Position numbers and translations under genes: made by a program. From Panax quinquefolius (taxonomy: Eukaryota > Streptophyta > Magnoliopsida > Apiales > Araliaceae): a stretch of 64,000 bases of DNA. Under the pieces are notes generated by a model that had not been told where the DNA came from, ran no database searches, and saw only the letters and a program-made list of their open reading frames with translations. Shown here one piece after another: positions 26,022 to 38,633 of this stretch (position 1 is the stretch's first letter; the number at the start of each line of letters is the position of its first letter). The stretch spans positions 992,001-1,056,000 of the forward strand of contig CM035161.1 of assembly GCA_020205615.1 (NCBI GenBank), given 5' to 3'.

Positions 26022-28446
26022 TGTGAGACCCCGATTTTATCAATAAAGATTTAAATTTTGTCAAAATAATTTTTTATATTATGGTGTGAATTTGAGATAA
26101 TATTATAGTTGTGGGTAGTATTTATAAATTTTGCAAAAGTATGCAAGTGGTTATATTATATATTCGATTGGTGGGGAATATTTGATTTAGCGGGGAATAT
26201 TCGCATAACGGCTCAATCATTGGTGGACCCCATAATGTAATTATTGTTTGATTGAGAAAACGACAAAAATATTTTATTGAAATAACGGCGGAAGTTTTAC
26301 TGGTAGTTCTTGTTGAACTACTCGGTAGTAAAAGTAATGAATGATGTCACGTGTGGTTGCGTAAGAAGATTACCAGATTGATTATCGATGCTTATGTGAG
26401 AAGTCACTCGGTTTGATTCCATTATTATTCGATTAATAATATGAATTATTATAATGATAATGACGTTTTGTTTTATTCAGTATTATTAACGTAATAAAAT
26501 GAAACATCTTTTATATAAAATAGAATACTTTATTAAAGTTATTCTATAAATAGAATATATTATATTTTATTATGCATAGTGTTGCATAGTATTTTTGCAT
26601 AGTGTTTTGCATAGTATTGCATAGTGTTTTGCATAGTAAAATGTTTTTATATAAATAGAATATATTATATTTTATTTAAAAGATTTTTCTTTAAATATGG
26701 ACCGTCAGTTAAAGTAAATCAATCTGGACCGCTCATGGATTAGTTTCTTATGCATTCCATTTTCCTATAAATAAGCTCATTCCTTCATTATTTTCTTAGA
26801 ATTCATTGAAACTCTAGAGAGAAAATTATAGAGAGAAGCTATAGAGAGAAAATTATAGAAAGAAGAAGAGTATTCTCGCTTCTTCTTCACTACTACTATT
26901 ATTCGGGCCTTTTACTGTAAGGGTGTTATTCTTTCTTCTTGAAGAGAACTTCATTATTCCATTCATTATTATTCTCATTGGAATAACTTGTAAAAGTGGC
27001 ATACCCTATACATAACTCATATCACGCCATACCCTATACTTGGTGAAATTCTTATGTTATTCCATTGCTTATTATTCTGTTGAATAACTCAGATATCGCT
27101 GGCTTACCCTATACTTGGTGACATTCTTCTATTATTCTCGCTGGAACATCCTGTGCATGTGTTTTACACCGGACTGGTTCCGCTTTTTATTATTCTCATT
27201 GGAACATCCTCGTGCATGTGTTTTACACCGACCGGTTCCGTCTTTATCATTCTCGTTGGAATATCCTATCATGTGTTTTACACCGGATCTTGTTCCATCT
27301 TTATTATTCTCATTGGAACATCCTCGCTTGCGTGTAATTTCACCGACCGGTTCCGTTATTATTATTCTGCTGGAATAACTCGCTCACATCGCAAGTACCG
27401 CATGCATGGTGATTTCTTTTGTTATTCCATTCTTTATTATACCCATTTAAGTTAAAACTTTGACTTCTATACTCCATGAAATTAGTAGAATATCCTTGAT
27501 ATTTGCGTTTCATCCAAAGATCTTTTCATGAAAATATTCTACCGATCATTATTGAATTTTACTCTCTCTAAAACAAAGATTACGTTTGACAATTTGGGCG
27601 TTAATAATTCATGGATTAAATAATTCTTGAACTTGTTTTATTGAATTACTATGTCATTGTCATCATCCTCATGTTATATTATGTTATCTTTGGCTTACGC
27701 ATGCATAGATGAACTTAGTATGATTATGACCGGGGATCATTCGGTATAATCATGACTTGATATAAATGATGTGACAAAAGTCCTCGATGGCACGTAATGC
27801 GATGATGGATAGTTTTTGGTATGATTATGACCGAGGGGTGATTCGGATAGTCACGACCATTGATAATTTGATGAAAATCCTCGACCGATGCACAGGATGA
27901 TTAGATGTGGTGGTTTATTATTAAAATTTGAGTCTCGTGATAAAATTGATGAAAACCTTTTAAAACCTAAAAGATAGTAGACTTTATTCTCTACTTGACT
28001 CTTTTAATGGATTGCTTATTCATTGCAGCTTAAACCTGTTTGTCATTGTATTTTATCGCTTTAATCACTGTGTTGAAGGCTAATGATAATTTATTACGCA
28101 TTATCTTAGTCATAATATTTCTTCTTGGGCTAGTTGAGCTCACCTTTTCTTTCACTTTTTTCTCTTGAAATGAGAACATAAATTTGGAGACGAGTCGGGA
28201 GCGAAGTAATGGTCCGAGGATAGCATTAGTAGTCCTCACTATTCGTGAAATAATGTGTGATAATAGTTGTAATGAGGACTCCTTTTGAGTTTGTATAATA
28301 TCTAGTAGACAATATTTGTATTCAAACTCACGCTTTATGTCGTATTGTATACCTACGCTTAGGTTAAGTAAGTTGTATTTGAATTTATGTACCATGTAAG
28401 TGGCGACCCAAGATGGGTGACGATACCTAATTTTGGGGGCGTCACA
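26022..28446 (+). repeat. 3' LTR of A1 (2.4 kb)
   Basis: TGTGAGACCCC start right after the purine tract, GGGGGCGTCACA end. Same internal order as the 5' LTR: GCATAGT repeats 26572-26640, TATAAATA 26766, tandem array 27120-27375, hairpins 27715-27930. Confidence 0.9.
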
Positions 28447-29186
28447 ATTGGTATCGAGCTTAGGGATATGATCCTGGCTAAGATGTGAGAATAGTACTAG
28501 GAGGGAGAGAGCGGGAATTCCTTGTTAGTATGACCTACCTAAATTTATTTGGTATTTAATTGGTGGTCGGTAGTATAGGGATAATATGTGATATGTTAAT
28601 TAACCCTTATTTTATGGCGGTGTTTGAAAATGGCATCCGAGAATGTTGAGAATAGCAATGGAGCACAAGAGACTCGCTGATTCTCCACATATCAATAATC
28701 GAGACAATGTGCAACAGGATGGCGATAATCCTCCCATAAACAACAACACCGATCAATTGATGAATGACGAGTACGCTTTAAAAGGTTTTTAAATTCATGC
28801 AACATCGGTAAAGACTCTTCGCTCAAAACGTGGGTGGAAACACGGAAAACTCTCTGGCACACCGCTAAACAATTCAAGGAGCCGACCACCGGAGTTTAAG
28901 GGAGAGCCAAAACCACTTCAAGCGGAAGCATGGATAAAGCGATTACCAAGATATTTGATGTCTTGGGATGCTCCGAGGAGCAAAAGGTTCCTTTTTGCCT
29001 TTATGTTGCGGAGAGGCGGACATCGGTGGGAATCGGTAAAACGTACTCAACTTTCTTTGATCAAGATATCTTGGGAGAAGTTCCAGGAGCTGTTCAACGA
29101 CAAATACTTTCCTGAAAGTATTCGCCACATGAAGGAGGTGGAGTTTATCAAGTTGGAACAAAACAATATGACCGTGTCGCATCTCT
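28447..29186 (+). pseudogene. Second primer site and gag start after the A1 3' LTR
   Basis: Directly after the A1 3' LTR the sequence continues as a new element: ATTGGTATCGAGCTTAGGG, then gag from ATG 28630 (MASENVENSNGAQETR-like). The gag homology continues in a long open stretch at 28955-29186 that matches 22140-22350, ending at the inverted junction with A4 at about 29187. So the order is LTR-internal-LTR-internal, as expected from unequal recombination between elements or a tandem insertion. Confidence 0.8.
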
Positions 29187-31184
29187 AATTTCTTCTTCGT
29201 CTGACATCACATTAACCTGGTTAGTGATTAAAGGTGTCTCAACGGTCTCATGTGCTTCATTTTTGATCCCAATATTTTCGGATGTCATTTTCAAATACTA
29301 CCACAAAACAAGGGTTAATTGACATGTAACATATTATCCATATACTATGACCGACCAATTAAATATCAAATAAACTTAGGTAGGTCATACTAGCGAAGGA
29401 ATTCCCTGTCTCTCCCCTCCTAGTTCTATTCTCACATACTAGCCAGGGATCATATCCCTAAGCTTTGATTGTGACGCCCCCAAAATTAGGTATACATCAC
29501 CCATCTTGGGTAGTCAGATACATGGTACAGAATTTAAATACAACTTACTAATATAACTAACTGCTGTCAGTACAATACGACATAAACCGTGAGTTTGAAT
29601 ACAAATATTGTCTACTAGAGATCATACAAACTCAAAAGGAGTCCTCATTACAATTATTATCACACTATTTCACGTAATAAAGTGAGGACTACTAATGCTA
29701 TCCTCCTGGACCATTACTCTGCTCCCCAGGCTGCCCTCAAATATATATTCTCATTTCACGGAGAGAATAAAAAGAAAGAAAGGGTGAGCTCAACTAGCTC
29801 AAGAAAAATATTATGACTAAGATAATGCGAATAAATTATCATTAGCCTACAACAATGTTAAACCGATAAAATATAATGAACATCAAGTTTAACTACAAAT
29901 GAACCAAAGAATCCATTAAAAGAGTCAAGTAGAAAATAAAATCTACTATCTTTTATGATTTAAAAGGTTTTTCATCATCATTATAAATGAGACTCGGCTT
30001 TAATAAATATTCCACATCATCGAATCACCCCAAAGACTACTGCCCAAGGATATTCTTTAGTATCACGACCATAATTATTCATGCACTACGGGCGAAGAAT
30101 ATTTGTGTATTCATTAATGGTCATGATCATGCCAACAATCATCCATCAATGCACTACGCCACCGAGGATTTTTACCACATCATTTGTAATATTACTACCA
30201 TGATTACACCGAATAGTCTCTCGGTCATAATCATACCAAGTCCATCTACGCACTACAGAGCCACATAATGTAATAATAAATAACGGAACCCGTGTCCCAC
30301 AGAAAACGCATGCAGCAAGATATTCAACGAATAATAAAGAATGGAACCAGGTCCCACAAAAAACACACGAAAGGATGTTACAATGTAGAATAATAATAAA
30401 AAGATTTTAACCGTGTCCTGTAAAACACATGCATGGGATGTTCCAATAGAATAATAATAAAGAGCGGAACCGTGTCCTGTAAAACACATGCGATGTGATG
30501 TTCCAATGTAATAATAGAAGAATGTCACCAAGTATAGGGTAAACACAGTATATAGGTTATTCCAATGTAATAATAAGCAATGGAATAACAACAGTTCTCT
30601 TCATGAATAAGAAAGAATAACAACACCCTTACTTTTGGTAGGAGATTGAATCACTGCAAGAAGTGTAGTAACAAAATACTCTTCTTCTTTCTCTTATTCT
30701 CTCTATACTTTCTCTCTACATAGCTTGAATGAATTCGTGAAAATAATGAAGCACTAGGCCTCTATTTATAGAAGATTTCTAGCTTAAGACCGCCATGAAA
30801 AGGCAAGTGGCTCGACGACCGGTGATGTGAAAAGAAAAGTGGTTTAACGCACTGTGTAATGTGAAACGACAAGTGGTTCGGCCGCTGTAATGTGAAACGA
30901 CAAGTGGTTCGACGCCTGATAAAGGTAATTACTATTGACGATGGTAATTACTATTCACAAAGGTAATTACTATTAACGAAGGTAATTACTATTGACGAAG
31001 AGACTCTTAGATGATGACATATGGGCCCTATAAAATAATCAAACTTACCACAAACGTCTCATATGATGACTCTTTATATACATCAAGGATTGAATAAATA
31101 TTATCACAAATCATTTTATTTTTAATCAACACATATTTAATCTTTCAACAATTATTAATCATTTATAACTTGTCGTCTCAATTA
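29187..31184 (-). mobile_element. Family A-like element A4, 5' end only, minus strand
   Basis: On the minus strand: LTR from about 31184 to 29470, primer site, then the first ~35 codons of a gag (MTSENIGIKNEAHETVET) from ~29290, cut at 29187 where it meets plus-strand gag head to head. R/U5 matches family A, including the tandem array at 30290-30520 and a TATA region near 30765-30775. U3 (30780-31184) differs from other copies and holds GTGAAACGACAAGTGGTTCG and GGTAATTACTATTGACGAA repeats. The upper end is cut by element B. Confidence 0.75.
30925..31005. repeat. Four ~19-bp repeats GGTAATTACTATTGACGAA
   Basis: Four tandem copies with one or two changes each, in the divergent U3 of A4. Just before them (30840-30915) is a GTGAAACGACAAGTGGTTCG repeat, two to three copies. 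Confidence 0.85.
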
Positions 31185-33861
31185 TTGATTAATGTGGATA
31201 GTTATGGGTAAAATACGCAAATATTTCAAAATAAGCAAGTGGTTATAAAATATTCATTATCGTCGGGGAATATTCGTTTGGTCGTGGAATATTAAATCAT
31301 CGGGGAAATATTAAATGCGACGAGCAAATGACCGTGTGGGGCCCATAACTGAAAGCGATTGGATGAAGAAAACGACAAATATAAGTTGTTTTTAAATAAT
31401 GGCGTAGTTATTCACAGATTATCTTGTTGGAATACCCGGTGGTTTAAAACACACTAATACGCTGTTGTTGAGCAAGAAGACACCATTGCACCAATTATTG
31501 ATTCTTACGTAAGAAGGCACTACTCAATAATGGTTACGAAAAATTACTGCTCAAAGTATTTTATTGAGTTAATAATTCTTCATATTGATATTTTATATTC
31601 TTTGTTGTTTGATAATTGTCATTACGGCGGATTTTCATTATCGAAGCAATAATTCATATTATCCTAATAATATTATTAGATAACATTGTTGGAAATGTCT
31701 AGAAAGTTACTGCCTAAGGAGAGGTTTGGTCACCTAATTGCGCGCCAAGTAGAAGAAGAAATTCTTATTGAAAGCCCTCTCTTCTGGGAACTTCACGGTT
31801 GTCAATATTGTGATTCATAATATTATTTGTGAATAATTAATTATTGATTTATATGATGAGAAAAATATTGATTTTATGTGGATATAGATGGAGAAAATTT
31901 TAAAATGACAATTGTTGAAAATTAATATTTTATCTTTTTCTCGATAAAATAATTCGTTTAAATATATTATTTTAATAATATATTAATCGGTGATATTTTT
32001 ACAACGAATGTGGGATATATGAGTATACGAGGAGGAAGAGTATTTTTGTTACAATAAATGTTTAAAACATGTTAAACATGTCGGTGGACCCCATTTATTG
32101 ATCGAAATTTGATTATAAACAGTAAAATCGCCTGCTTGTGGATTTCGATCAATTTCTATTTGGAATTTGGAAAAACTTTCTTCTGCAAAGTTGTAGAGAA
32201 TTGAATTTCCTATAAAAACTCGTGAGATTCGAATTTTCTGATGAAAGGGCTATTAATTATGAATTTTTGAAGCTCTAAAGTTCTGAAATAATTAATTTTT
32301 GGAAGTTTTAATTGTTTTATTTAAGAAAAACGTTTTTTGTAATCCCACATGTGATATAAATGTGCTGAATTCAGTTGGTCTAAGGTGGGCTTGAATTTAT
32401 TTAATTATATTATTATTTTATTAAATTTTCTGCTTTTGGTCTTAAGCGTTTTCCTATAAATAGGTGCTTGGGTTAGAATTGAAAATCACACCGTAAATCG
32501 AAGTTTTTTCTCTCTATATTATCGAGCGTATTCTTGTAAGTATTTTGAGTATACTTTGAGTATTGTTATACGGTGCAAGTTCCTTCAAAGACTATATCCT
32601 GTTTCACCAGAAAGATCGATCTTTCGAGGTAAGGGATATTATTTTTTTCGTAATGATATTATTTCTTCAATATCATTATCTTTGAAATGTTGATCTGAAG
32701 TTTTTATCAAATTTGGAACTTTTTCATGTTAGGGTTACTATTCATGAGTTACTATTCACGAAGTTACTATTCATGAGTTACTATTCATTCAGCTATTCTT
32801 ATTCACGAGTACTATTCATGAAGCGTGAAGATGTTTTTGTGGAATTTCTATCTTTTGGTGTTGAGTTACTATTCACGATACTCAAGACTATTCACCTAAA
32901 AATAAAATTTTCTTTTCGTCTAAAACATCTATTCGGATACTAACTCGATTGTATCCATGTTTTGATCATTCTTGAATTTTACACCACTATGATTATTTTT
33001 GAGGTATTGTTGGACATGGATAAAACAAAGTACTGAATCCTTAATCCTTAATCCTTGTCATTTTGTTTCACCGGATTCGCTCTTTTAAAAATATTTTCAT
33101 CATCCTCGGTCTTTAAATGATGATATTATTGAATATCTTTGGCTGTGTAGTGCAAAGATGAATGATTTCAAGAATATCTTTGGCCCAGAGGTGCAAAGAT
33201 GAGCAGTGTTTAAATGAACATGACCGATCGATGAATATCTTTGGCCTTTAGTGCAAAGATGAGCAGTGTTTAAATGAATATGACCAACCCGATGAATATC
33301 TTTGGCTGTAATGCAAAGATGAATATTTGATTCCGATGTATATTGATTGATGTTACGAGGATATAAAGATAGACGATGAACTTTTAAATTCATATATAGA
33401 AGATAGTAGTTTGCATTCTCTACTTAACTCTTCTAATGAATTATTATTTCATTGCGAATATTGATTTAAAATTTGTTGTCTATTGTATTCTATTAGATTT
33501 TTCCTGTTGAAGACTAACGATAATTTGTTGTATATTATCTTAGTCATAATATTCTTTACTTGAGCTAGTTGAGCTCACCTTTTTCTTTTGTTCCATTTTT
33601 CTCAAGAGGCGAGAATATAATGCAGTACAGTCGGGGTATGGAATGAAGGTTTTAGAAAGGGTTGTTTAGTAGTCCTCACCATTTTTGTAAAATAATGTAT
33701 CAATAAATGTGATGAGGATTTATTTGAGTATAGATATTGTCTGAAGATAATATTTGTATTCAAACTCACGCTTTCTTGTTGTAATAATAAAGTTGTAGTT
33801 ATTTCGTATCATGTATTGACAACTCGTAATAGGTGATGTATACCTATTTTGGGGGCGTCCA
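31185..33861 (+). repeat. 5' LTR of B, truncated at its start
   Basis: It matches the 3' LTR from GATTAATGTGGATAGTTATG onward; the first ~75 bp of the 3' LTR (TGTAAGACCTC...) have no partner here. It holds a TATA-like CTATAAATAGG at 32454-32464, a TTACTATTCATGAG repeat cluster (32728-32880), and ATCTTTGG...CAAAGAT hairpins (33134-33330). It ends GGGGGCGTCCA. Confidence 0.85.
32728..32880 (+). repeat. TTACTATTCA(T/C)GAG repeats in the B LTR
   Basis: Six or more copies of a 14-16-bp unit, downstream of the LTR TATA box and so in the transcribed leader. The 3' LTR has the same cluster at 40228-40400. Confidence 0.85.
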
Positions 33862-34050
33862 TGATTAGTATCGAGCTTAGGATATGATCTCCGGCGGAGA
33901 TCGGAGAATAGAACTAGGAGGGGGGAGACGAGTAAATCCTTCGCTAGTGTGTGTCCTACCTAAGCTTATTTGTTAGTTGGTCAAGATATAGGGATATTAT
34001 GTGATATATTGATTTTCTTAATTAACCCTTATTTTATGACAGATTTGAGA

Positions 34051-35170
34051 ATGTCGTGAGAATATTAACAATGGAAATGAGATCGTGGAGACGCCTGTAC
34101 TTTCACCAGCGAGAGAACGTGCAACAGTTTGGCAATGTTCCTCCTGTGAACAACACCATTGAAGCGAGATGATGAACGAGGGATGTTTAGAAGTTTTTGC
34201 GATTCATGCAAAATCGAACGAGGGAGACTCGTGTTCAAAATACAGAGAAATGATAGCAATTCACGGGTTGTCAACCAAACAGCAAAAAAGTTTGGGACCA
34301 CCGAAATTTAAGGAAAGCCGATCCGATCATGGCGGAAACATGGGTCAAACAAATTACCAAGATATTCGATGTCTTGGGATGCACGGAGGAACAGAAGGTT
34401 CATTCGCCACCTTTATGTTCCGTGGCGAAGCGGACTCATCGGTGGGAGTCTCAGTAAGCGTACCCATCCATCCAAATTGCGACTCAAAGATGTCTTGGGA
34501 GACGTTTGAGAACTATTTAATGACAAATACTTTCCGAAAGTGTTAAATATATGAAGGAAGTGGAGTTTATTAGGTGGAGCGGCGAGAACAACGTGGCGGT
34601 GTCTCAATGACGAGGCAAAGTTTGCGAGTTATCCGTGTTTTGCACCTCATTTGGTGGAGAATGAGGAACGTATGATCGCGGATGTTTCTTAGAGGTTTGA
34701 AACCCCGTACGTCAAGATCTCATTTCTCGTAAATTTTCTCTTTATTCAGATGTTGTAAGCGGGCTCAATTATTAGAAGCGAGATAACGAGTACGGTCAAC
34801 CGAGGGACCACAACCAAGATCGTACCGTAGATAGCGATCAGCAATGAATAATGATAACCAAATGGAGAAAGAAACAGACGGACAAAAATGGTAACCACTC
34901 TGGGTGGTAATCATGGCCATGAAAATAGAAGAAGCGAGTCGGAGGAGATTTTAAAAGAGGAGATTTAACAACGACCGTGTGAAGACGACAGTCTTGCGTG
35001 AAAGAATCGTCTACAGGGAGGAGAACGACCACCGGTCATATCTTATAAATGCGGAAAGAGGGACATATCGGTCAAACCGTCCCACAACAATTCAAGGTAT
35101 GCTATAATTGTGGAAAGGAAGGACATATCTTCGAGATTATGCGATAGAATGAAACCTAGTTCAATGGGAA
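34051..35170 (+). pseudogene. gag of element B (frameshifted)
   Basis: Starts at ATG 34051 after ATTAACCCTTATTTTATGAC, the same leader as family A gag. A core segment at 34500-34620 reads MKEVEFIR-like. Two zinc knuckles follow: YKCGKRGTYR-like at 35043-35080 with a damaged first Cys, and CYNCGKEGHI at 35101-35130. It encodes the nucleocapsid-type protein that packages element RNA. The frame is broken repeatedly. Confidence 0.8.
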
Positions 35171-35269
35171 GGCGGTGACTCAAAAGATCGTCCCCGAAAA
35201 AGTCAAAGTCAACGATTCCGGAAGAGCGTTTGTTGTGATCGGTCATAATCGAGGAACCCAAACGAGGTT

Positions 35270-38200
35270 ATCACGGGTAAGCTATTTATAAATTCTTGCG
35301 AAGTTTATACCTTACTTGATCTGGGGGTCTACCCATTCATTTATCTCTCCGCATGTGCTCAACGTTTAAACTTGACTCGGAGAAATTAGACTTTGACTAT
35401 CTGTGGAAACTCCGTTAGGAGAAACTTTCATCACATCCAATCGCTTATAAATCTTGTTTGATTCAAGTTGGCACCATTACCCCACCACACAATGACCTTA
35501 TCTCTTTAAAGATACTTGCTTTTGATGTGATTTTAGGGATTGATTGGTTAACTACTCATCATGCCAAAATTGATTGTTTTCGTAAGGTTGTTAGTTTTCA
35601 TATTCCTAACCAACCCGTTGTATGCAATTCAAGCAACTAAACCATTAAAATCGATCATCGCTATATCTAATCATAAAGCTATTCGCTTTATTAAAAAGCG
35701 GATGTCAAGCTTTCTTAGCCCATGTTATGGATTTGAATAAAGACACGTCAAATTTGAATAATATTCCTGTTGTTATTGACTTTCCCGACGTATTTCAAGA
35801 ACTTCCTGGTCTACCCCCGTAACGTGAAGTTGAATTCTTTATTGATCTTGAACCCGGTACAAAGCCCATTTCTAAAACCCCATATCGAATGGCTCTATTG
35901 AACTTCAGAGTTAAAGGTCCAACTACGTGGAATTGTTGGACATCGGTTTCATTCGGCCCTAAGTACATCTCCTCGGGGTGCTCCTGCTTTATTTGTAAAG
36001 AAGAAAAAGCGGGAGTATGCGACTTTGTATTGACTATCGAAATTGAACCATGTCACCATCAAGAATAGGTATCCTCTACCTCGTATTGATGACTTGTTTG
36101 ACCAATTCTGAAAGTACAATTCTTTTCAAAATCGATCTTCGCTCGATATCATCAAATGAAGATTAGAACCGAGGATATTCCAAAGACCGCCTTAACTCCC
36201 CAGATGGGCATTATGAATTCTTAGTCATGTCTTTCGGACTAACTAATGCTCCCAATGGGCTTTCATGGATATGATGAACCGAGTATTCAAGGAATATTTG
36301 GATCGGTTTGTTGTTGTCTTTATTGATGACATCCTTATATATTCCAAAAGTCGTGAAGATCATGAGCACCATTTGAAGCCGGTACTCCAAAGGCTTCGTG
36401 AAAACAAACTATATGCCAAATTGAAGAAATGCGAGTTCGGCTCGAGAAGTAGCATTCCTCGGGCACGATAGTGTCGAAATATGGAGTATCCGTGGACCCG
36501 CGAAGATTGAATCAATACAAAGTTGGGAGCAACCAAGCTCGGTGATCAAGTACGTAGCTTTTGGGCTTAAATTTGGTTATTATCGGAGATTCGTGGAAGG
36601 GTTTTCTCGAATCGCTACTCCATTAACTCAAATTAACTTTAAGGATACAAAATTCGTTTGGAGCAAAGAATGCGAGAAAAGTTTCCAAGAGCTTAAGAGG
36701 AGACTTATTTCAAGACTGTCTAACAATACCATCCGGTTGGGATGGATTTGTTATCTCACACAATGATGCTTCGAGCAAAGGGTTAGGATGTGTTCTCATG
36801 CAACGTGGGAAAGTCATAGCCTATGCCTCGCGACAACTTAAAAGAGTATGAGAGGAATTATCCTACCATGATCTAGAGTTAGCGGCCGATCGTTTTAAGC
36901 GCTAAAAATATGGAGCACTATCTATATGGGGAGAAAGTGGAGATATATTCGCACCATAAAAGCCTTAAATATTTCTTCACTCAAAAGAACTCAACATGCG
37001 GCAAATGACGTTGGCTCGAGCTATTGAAAGACTACGACCACACTATTCAATACCATCCCGGTAAAGTTTAACGTGGTAGCCGACGCATTGAGTAGAAGAT
37101 CATATGCGAGGAGCGAGTGCGATGATGTCAAGTATACGCGTAGAGCCAACTTTAATAGAAAAGTTAAGGTTGCTTTCGCCACCGAATCTTGAGGCCGGAA
37201 TGATGCGTATGAAGAAGAAAGTAATCTGAAGGAGCTATTCCTAAGCGAGAATTGATGAAAAGGAATACTTGAGTCCACTCTAGACTTTGTGTTCCTAACG
37301 ACTCGATTTGAAGTACAAGATTATGATGGAGGCACACATACGCCATTTGCAATCCATCCTGGAAGTACTAAAATGTATCGTGATCTTCAACATACATTTT
37401 GGTGGAACAATAATAAGAGAGAGATTGCAAAGTTTATCTCGATGTGTTTAACTTGCTAACGTGTAAAGGCGAGCATCTTGTACCTAAGGGTCCGTTGCAA
37501 CCACTTGAGATTCGGAATGGAAGTGGGAACACATTACCATGGATTTCACGTTCTGGGTCTTCCTACGGTTTCTCAAGGCATCAATGCTATTTGGGTTATT
37601 GTTGATAGATTAACCAAGTCCGCTTCATTTCTTGCCGACACGGAGACTTATTCACTTGAACGCGTCTTGCTAGTATGACGTGAATGAGATTGTGAGGTTG
37701 CATGGCATGCCTCAGTATCCATAGTTTCGGATCGTGACCCAAGATTCACTTCAAGATTTTGGGTTAGCTTGCAAAAAGCTATGGGCACGCATTTTGCGAT
37801 TTAGTTCTAAGCATACCATCCCCAAACGGAGACGACAATCGAGAGGACTATTCAAACTCTTGAAGATTTATTAAGACTCGTGTCCTGAACTTCAAGGGCG
37901 GTTGGGATAAGTATTTACCATTGGTGGAATTCTCCTACAACAACAGTTATCAGGCAAGTATTGGTGTGGCTCCATTTGAAGCATTATATGGACGAAAATG
38001 TCGTTCTCCAATATGTTGGGATGAGGTGGGTGAAGCAACATTGTTGGGACTCGAGTTAGTACGTATGACTCCTGAAAAGATCCAAATGATTCGACAACGT
38101 ATACAAACGGCACAAGATCGACAAAAGAGTTATGCGGATCTTCATCGAAAGGACGTGGAATTTAGTGTAGGGGATCATGTATTGTTGCGAGTTGCTCCAT

Positions 38201-38600
38201 GGAAGGGAGTTACAAGATTTGGGAAGAGAGGAAAGCTCAATCCACGATTTATTAGTCCATTTCAAATTCTTGACCGAGTAGGAAATGTAGCCTATAGACT
38301 TGCGTTACCTCCAAGTATGTCTCGTGTTCATAATGTGTTTCACATATCCGTATTTCAAATATGTGAAAGACCCGAACCACGTTATAGAGTTAGAACCGGA
38401 CGAGATAGCCGAAGACTTAACGTATGAGGAGGTACCTGTCAAGATTTTGGATAGGAAGGAGCATGTCCTACGCGCAAAGGTCATACCACAAGTTAAAGTT
38501 TTGTGGAGGAATCATGCTATAGAGGAAATGACCTGGGAATTGGAAATGAAATGAAAGCGAGGTATCCTCACCTTTTCAAACACTGTGTGCGTCGTCGTCA
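35270..38600 (+). pseudogene. pol of element B: protease, RT, RNase H, integrase, chromodomain
   Basis: Protease: VYTLLDLG then STHSF-like at 35300-35345, followed by AFDVILGIDWLTTHHAKIDC at 35518-35577. Reverse transcriptase: REVEFFIDLEPGTKPISK from 35825, then the active-site [11 protein letters not shown] at 36316-36348. RNase H: 36750-37115, ending in the YHPGKFNVVADALSR-type motif across a frameshift. Integrase: zinc region 37350-37460; core with VIVDRLTKSASF (37598-37633), VSDRDPRFTSRFW across a frameshift near 37720, and ERTIQTLEDL near 37840 with the catalytic Glu; 37921-38345 is one long open stretch (VEFSYNNSYQASIGVAPFEA to HNVFHIS). Chromodomain: VKVLWRNHAIEEMTWELE, 38490-38545. 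All catalytic motifs can be located, but at least ten frame breaks separate them. Confidence 0.88.
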
Positions 38601-38633
38601 ATTTCGAGGACGAAATTTCATAAGGAGGGAGGT

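Larger units (their letters stand above)
19195..28446 (+). mobile_element. Family A element A1 (two LTRs, non-autonomous)
   Basis: 5' LTR 19195-21620, primer site from ~21622, gag-protease remnant 21804-23740, a pol-less non-coding section with a tandem array (24935-25930), purine tract AAGGAGGGAGA (26010-26020), 3' LTR 26022-28446. The LTRs are near-identical apart from small differences at CNG sites. The element has the layout of a gag-only (TR-GAG-like) retrotransposon that would need pol in trans. Confidence 0.88.
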
